64,000 nucleotides of DNA from NCBI GenBank assembly GCA_023091665.1, contig JALJCQ010000001.1:3472001-3536000 (forward strand), read 5' to 3'. The first letter of the stretch is position 1. Each line of letters starts with the position of its first letter. A model generated the notes under the pieces. It had not been told where the DNA came from and did no database searches. It saw nothing but the letters and a program-made list of their open reading frames with translations. The stretch comes from Pythium myriotylum. Lineage: Eukaryota > Oomycota > Peronosporomycetes > Pythiales > Pythiaceae. The translations under genes were made by a program, and so were the position numbers. This document shows positions 60,649 through 64,000 of the stretch, piece by piece.

Positions 60649-61848
60649 TCATGCCGCTGATGCAGTCTTGGCGATCTCGATGTCCGATCTGTCCTTGTCT
60701 GCCACTTCTTTCAGTTTGATCCACTTGCCAAAGCGACCGGCGAGAATCTGGCATGGCTGCTCGACGGCGTAGAACGAAGCTGTGCTCAGTAGGAACACAA
60801 GTGTCCACATGAGGAAGAAGTGCTCGTAGTAGGTCCACTTTCTCAGGAAATCAGCGTAGATGATGAAACTGTGGAGAAGGTACATCGAGAAGCTGACTTT
60901 ACCGGCGAATCGCAGAAGAGACCACTCGAGCACGGATGAGATGGAGCCGGGCGTTAACATCTCGCAAACGATGACCACAGTGACGTCGAACGCGACAAAA
61001 TGGTTTGTCTCGGGCCTCGGGTTGCGTCCGATCCACTTGAAGAGCAGGCCGTCAAACACTTTGCTCAGAAGTAGCAGCAGAAACGACAGTTCGACAATTC
61101 GAAGAAGAGAGGTCGTGAACTTATTCCACTGGAGCCCACTCTTGGTGATGAAGCCGTCGAGTCTCGAGTAGACCATCGCTGCGAGCGATCCACACACGAG
61201 CGTCGGGTACTGGGGCCATGGGACGTGGTTCTTGCGAACGTTCCACATGTAGATGCCATTGTAGAACACCAGCGCGTAGCCTGCTATCGCGAGCAGCCAC
61301 CAGAATCTACGCATGTGCAGCTCAACGACGACGAGAATCGGGATGAAAAAGTAGTACGAGATCTCGACCGGCAGCGTCCAGAACACATGCGGATGCTGGA
61401 CGAACACGAGGATCTCCGGGAGCGAATACGTCGCTGGATCTTTCAGTCGCATCGTTCTAGCGAGTTCGTTGCGAGGAATCACTTCCAACACGACTGCAAC
61501 GATGAAGAACAGCGGGTAGACGCGCAGGAATCGCCTCGCAAAGTAGTCGGCCAACGCGAACCCCCACCGACGTCGAGACGCGCGCTGCTCCATCAGCTGC
61601 TTGGCCTTCTTCTCAAAGATCAGCGTGAGCAGAAACGCCGAGAGCACGAAGAAGATGTCGACGGCCGGTGCGCCGAGGTTGTGCTCGCGCACGTAACCGG
61701 CGTGGTAGGCGACGACGCACATGGCGGCGAGGCCGCGCAGGCCGTCGAGGAAGAGGATCTTGCTCACGGGCTTCCCGGGCGTCTCCGGAGCCGGCGCGCG
61801 CTGCGTTGGCGTCGCCTCGTCGCCGCGCGTCTCGTCCGCGTGCTGCAT
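60649..61848 (-). CDS. membrane acyltransferase, acyltransferase-3 family (copy B)
   Basis: 399 aa, single exon, start MQHADETRG at 61848. Same architecture as copy A: KPVSKILFLDGLRGLAAMCV, AYHAGY, PAVDIFFVLSAFLLT, FLRVYPLFFIVAVV, VFWTLPVEISYYFFIP, SFSMYLLHSFIIY. The N-terminal 27 residues (Thr/Pro/Ala/Glu-rich) are extra relative to copy A and the C-terminus has a longer charged tail (KEVADKDRSDIEIAK). Head-to-head with the Claspin-like gene, 258 bases apart. Confidence 0.9.
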   Translation of the reverse strand: MQHADETRGDEATPTQRAPAPETPGKPVSKILFLDGLRGLAAMCVVAYHAGYVREHNLGAPAVDIFFVLSAFLLTLIFEKKAKQLMEQRASRRRWGFALADYFARRFLRVYPLFFIVAVVLEVIPRNELARTMRLKDPATYSLPEILVFVQHPHVFWTLPVEISYYFFIPILVVVELHMRRFWWLLAIAGYALVFYNGIYMWNVRKNHVPWPQYPTLVCGSLAAMVYSRLDGFITKSGLQWNKFTTSLLRIVELSFLLLLLSKVFDGLLFKWIGRNPRPETNHFVAFDVTVVIVCEMLTPGSISSVLEWSLLRFAGKVSFSMYLLHSFIIYADFLRKWTYYEHFFLMWTLVFLLSTASFYAVEQPCQILAGRFGKWIKLKEVADKDRSDIEIAKTASAA

Positions 61849-62106
61849 CGTAGCGAACGCGAGCGCGGAGGCCGAGCGGCGAGATCGGGGAATGGCATCC
61901 GAGATGGAGCTCCTGTTCGCTGATTTCGGTTCAGTTGAGCTGGGTGCACTTGCCCTCCTCGCCACCCAATAACCCACATGTGGATACTCTCTGGGTCTTT
62001 GGTCGAAACCTTCCTGAATTGGGTTTAGTTGGGTGATTGGGTGATTTCCCTTTGCGCGGGGCCCGCCAACGTTGGCGGGAAAAGCAGCACGAGGAGAAGG
62101 TCGAGT
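61849..62106. promoter_or_regulatory. shared divergent promoter region
   Basis: 258 bases separate the start codons of acyltransferase copy B (minus) and the Claspin-like gene (plus). The GGCGGGAAA at about 62075 resembles an E2F/DP site, which would fit an S-phase gene; a single match by eye is weak support. Confidence 0.35.
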
Positions 62107-64000
62107 ATGGGCGGCGAGACGCTGGCGCTGGAGACGCAGCTGCTGCTGCAGGAGGCGGCGCAGGCCGCGAGCAGGCTCGTGGAGGCCGCCGAGGGCGCGG
62201 CGCCCGCGCCGAGCGAGCTCGAGGCCGCCAAGCAGGCGCTCGTGGACAAGCTGCGGCAGAAAAAGGACCGCAACAAGCAGCAGCAGCAGAGACTGCTCCA
62301 GCAGCGCTACGGCTTCGCGGGCGCGGCGGCGACGCCCGAGGACAAGGCGAGCGCCAGTGCGAGCGTGGGGCGCGCGACGCCCACCAAGGCCAAGCGCATG
62401 GTGCGGCTGCCCGTCGTGGCGGCCGCGGCGGTCGGCCCCAAGCAGAAGAAAGACTTGCTGGCCAAGCTGCGCACGCAGGCGATCCACCAGGGCGCGCAGT
62501 CGATGGCCAAGCTCTTTGGGTACAGCTCGTACGAAGAGCAGATTAAGCACTTGAACAAGATCGAGAAGCTCAAGATCCTGCAGAGTGAACAGGCCGAGGC
62601 CGAGGCCAAGAAGAACAAGCCCGAGGAGCTTGGAGATGGCAAGGAAGAGGACTCGTCGAGCGACTTTGTCCCAGAGGCTGATGAAGGAGAAGAGGCAGGA
62701 GAAACGGCGCAGCAGCATGATGAAGAAATGGTAGAAGCAGAGGCTGAGGAGGCTGAGGAGAAGATCGGTGAGGGCGATGAACCGATGGAAGACGTCTCCA
62801 CGGTTACCGTCGCGATGCCAGAGAACGGTCCAAATGAGGAGACCCAAGACTTGAACGCTCTAGCCCCACCGGAAACGTCTGAATCGATAGCAACGTCGCC
62901 GAAGAAGGCAAGAGAGACCGGCAGCCCGTCAAAAGCAGTACCCCGCCGACGACGCAACCATGTTGCCGCTGATGAAGACGATGATGGCAACGAGGCTGAT
63001 AGTGAGCAGGACGGAGACGAGGAGGAAGATCCTAAGGAGGCGGAAGAGCCGGAAGCGGGGACCCAGAAGGCGCCACGAGACAAAGCTGCAGCTTTCCGAC
63101 AGCTCTTGCAACAAGAGGCTAAGCAGGAGCGCCGACGAAAGCGTCTTCGCCAGGGCGAGAACTTTGTCGAATCAGAAGCCGATGAAGATGAAGAAGAGGA
63201 TGTACTCAAGATTGGTGGGCTAGGTGACTTTGGTTTTGGCGTGCCCCAGGTGGCTTCGAAGGAATCGAAAGAGGCCGAAGAGGAACGAAATGCGCTCAAA
63301 ATGCGTGAGGACGACCTCGAAGGGATCGTCGATGACTTGTCAGACGATGAACGCGCTCAAGAGCAGGATCTGGAAGAGATTTACCGCCGCGAACTCGAAG
63401 AGCAGGATCGTCAGCAGGTTAAGGAGGTAATGCGCAACGTCAAGGAAGGCTTCGGTCGCAACCGACGAGCATTCTCCAATCTTGATGGCGGGCTAGGCGC
63501 ACGTGGTCGTTTTAATCTGAACGAGCTCGTCGCTGCCGATGGCGACAAGCTCGAGGCAGCCCGTCTTGGTTTGTTGGAGTCCGATGAGGAAATGAACGAA
63601 GATGACGAGGAGGAAGGCGATGGGAAGAAGAAGGATGAGGAAGCGGAGGAAGAAGATGAAGAAGCAGAGATGGAGCGAATGCTTCGTGAACGATTCATGA
63701 ATCAACCGAAAATCTACATCACATCCTCTGAATCAGAAAGCGAGGGGGAAAACGAAGTCGAAAACGACGACGACGAGGCTGCAAAGGAGGAGATCGAGTC
63801 GGATGAGGAACGTGAGCGCCAACAGATGAAGCTTTTCTCAGAAAGAGCTCGAATCAATCGTCGCATGCAGCGCATGAAGGATATGCAGCGTCAAATCGCG
63901 CAAGAGGTGGAGGAGGAGAGCGCCGAGAGGGCCGCCCTACCGAACTTACTCTTGGAGGAGGACGAAGAGTCCCAAGAGGTGAGTGGATTCATTTTATGGA
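62107..64000 (+). CDS. Claspin/Mrc1-like replication-checkpoint protein, first exon(s), partial
   Basis: Open from the ATG at 62107 (MGGETLALETQLLLQEA) to a donor CAAGAG|GTGAGT at 63979, 624 codons, phase 0; the gene continues beyond the window. Mostly acidic and coiled coil: poly-Gln-containing N-terminus (NKQQQQRLLQQRYGF), Glu-rich tracts, then the Mrc1-like element KQERRRKRLRQGENFVESEA, followed by DEDEEEDVLKIGGLGDFGFG and DDLEGIVDDLSDDERAQEQD, as in Claspin/Mrc1. Later MLRERFMNQPKIYITSSESE and a basic helix (RARINRRMQRMKDMQRQIA). These proteins travel with the replication fork and mediate checkpoint kinase activation in the nucleus. The assignment rests on motif order and composition, so it is good but not certain. 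Confidence 0.75.
   Translation, partial: MGGETLALETQLLLQEAAQAASRLVEAAEGAAPAPSELEAAKQALVDKLRQKKDRNKQQQQRLLQQRYGFAGAAATPEDKASASASVGRATPTKAKRMVRLPVVAAAAVGPKQKKDLLAKLRTQAIHQGAQSMAKLFGYSSYEEQIKHLNKIEKLKILQSEQAEAEAKKNKPEELGDGKEEDSSSDFVPEADEGEEAGETAQQHDEEMVEAEAEEAEEKIGEGDEPMEDVSTVTVAMPENGPNEETQDLNALAPPETSESIATSPKKARETGSPSKAVPRRRRNHVAADEDDDGNEADSEQDGDEEEDPKEAEEPEAGTQKAPRDKAAAFRQLLQQEAKQERRRKRLRQGENFVESEADEDEEEDVLKIGGLGDFGFGVPQVASKESKEAEEERNALKMREDDLEGIVDDLSDDERAQEQDLEEIYRRELEEQDRQQVKEVMRNVKEGFGRNRRAFSNLDGGLGARGRFNLNELVAADGDKLEAARLGLLESDEEMNEDDEEEGDGKKKDEEAEEEDEEAEMERMLRERFMNQPKIYITSSESESEGENEVENDDDEAAKEEIESDEERERQQMKLFSERARINRRMQRMKDMQRQIAQEVEEESAERAALPNLLLEEDEESQEVSGFILW

Noticed and set aside
61849..62847. 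Extension of the acyltransferase copy B frame far upstream
   Set aside because: The added sequence is antisense to the Claspin-like gene and the family homology starts only after the ATG at 61848.
62307..63299. A long minus-strand frame rich in serine opposite the Claspin-like gene
   Set aside because: It is the antisense image of GAG/GAC/GAT-rich acidic coding sequence; the plus strand has the coherent protein and a proper donor site.
1..64000. tRNA or rRNA genes
   Set aside because: I saw no convincing cloverleaf with a GGTTCRANYCC arm and no rRNA-like stretch on either strand, though a covariance-model scan would be needed to exclude a tRNA.

Overview
The window looks like nuclear DNA of an oomycete (water mould), probably a Pythium/Globisporangium- or Phytophthora-like species. 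Supporting features are genes packed on both strands, short GT-AG introns (54-108 nt), initiator-like TCAYTYY elements 18-50 nt upstream of several start codons, and the gene content. That content includes an axonemal dynein p28 light chain (so flagellated zoospores), a BT1/folate-biopterin transporter, two membrane acyltransferases, an expansin-like wall protein, and a large protein with transmembrane segments followed by leucine-rich repeats. The species is an inference; no rRNA or other marker is present.

The left 60 percent (about 3.0-38.7 kb) is a tandem array of one gene family that I do not recognise as named. I label its loci PCM1-PCM19 (PSI-like Cysteine-rich Membrane proteins) for this report only. 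Each encodes one or two copies of a cysteine module. The first half of the module resembles a PSI/plexin repeat (C..., C.xPRSCxxC(L), then GCMI....G.C). The second half is xxNTTYC, C..C and FCVG..GCVCIA.C. One transmembrane helix and a cytoplasmic tail follow. A phase-0 intron usually splits the PSI half at the same codon. Two classes are nested. The outer members (PCM1-5 on the left, PCM16-19 on the right) carry a juxtamembrane 'GW box' (L.L.GW...R..LI..E), followed by P[TS]AP motifs (left) or a Y.P.SPS motif (right). The inner members (PCM6-15) lack the GW box; several end in a tyrosine motif (VYVEV). PCM10, 12 and 14 are pseudogenes, PCM1 may be damaged, and PCM9/PCM11 share a 364-bp identical block that points to gene conversion. 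A hAT transposase remnant and several foldback hairpins lie between the inner genes. The layout (extracellular cysteine modules, single TM, short peptide-motif tail, rapid birth and death) suggests a family of surface receptors or decoys, which is inference.

The LRR membrane gene (31.7-33.9 kb) and a small single-TM gene (34.3 kb) interrupt the right part of the array.

From 39.8 kb on, the genes are ordinary and mostly conserved: a membrane-anchored expansin-like protein, a dynamin-like GTPase with a Cys/His-rich insert, a mitochondrial dicarboxylate carrier, an acidic protein of unknown function, axonemal dynein light chain p28, a TAP42/alpha4 PP2A regulator, a tiny mitochondrial protein (COX7a-like), a fusion of a PPR-type region with a CDIN1-like nuclease, an acidic single-TM protein, an ANKRD13-like protein with a GOLD-like insertion, a BT1-family transporter, two tandem acyltransferases, and the first exon of a Claspin/Mrc1-like checkpoint protein that runs off the right edge.
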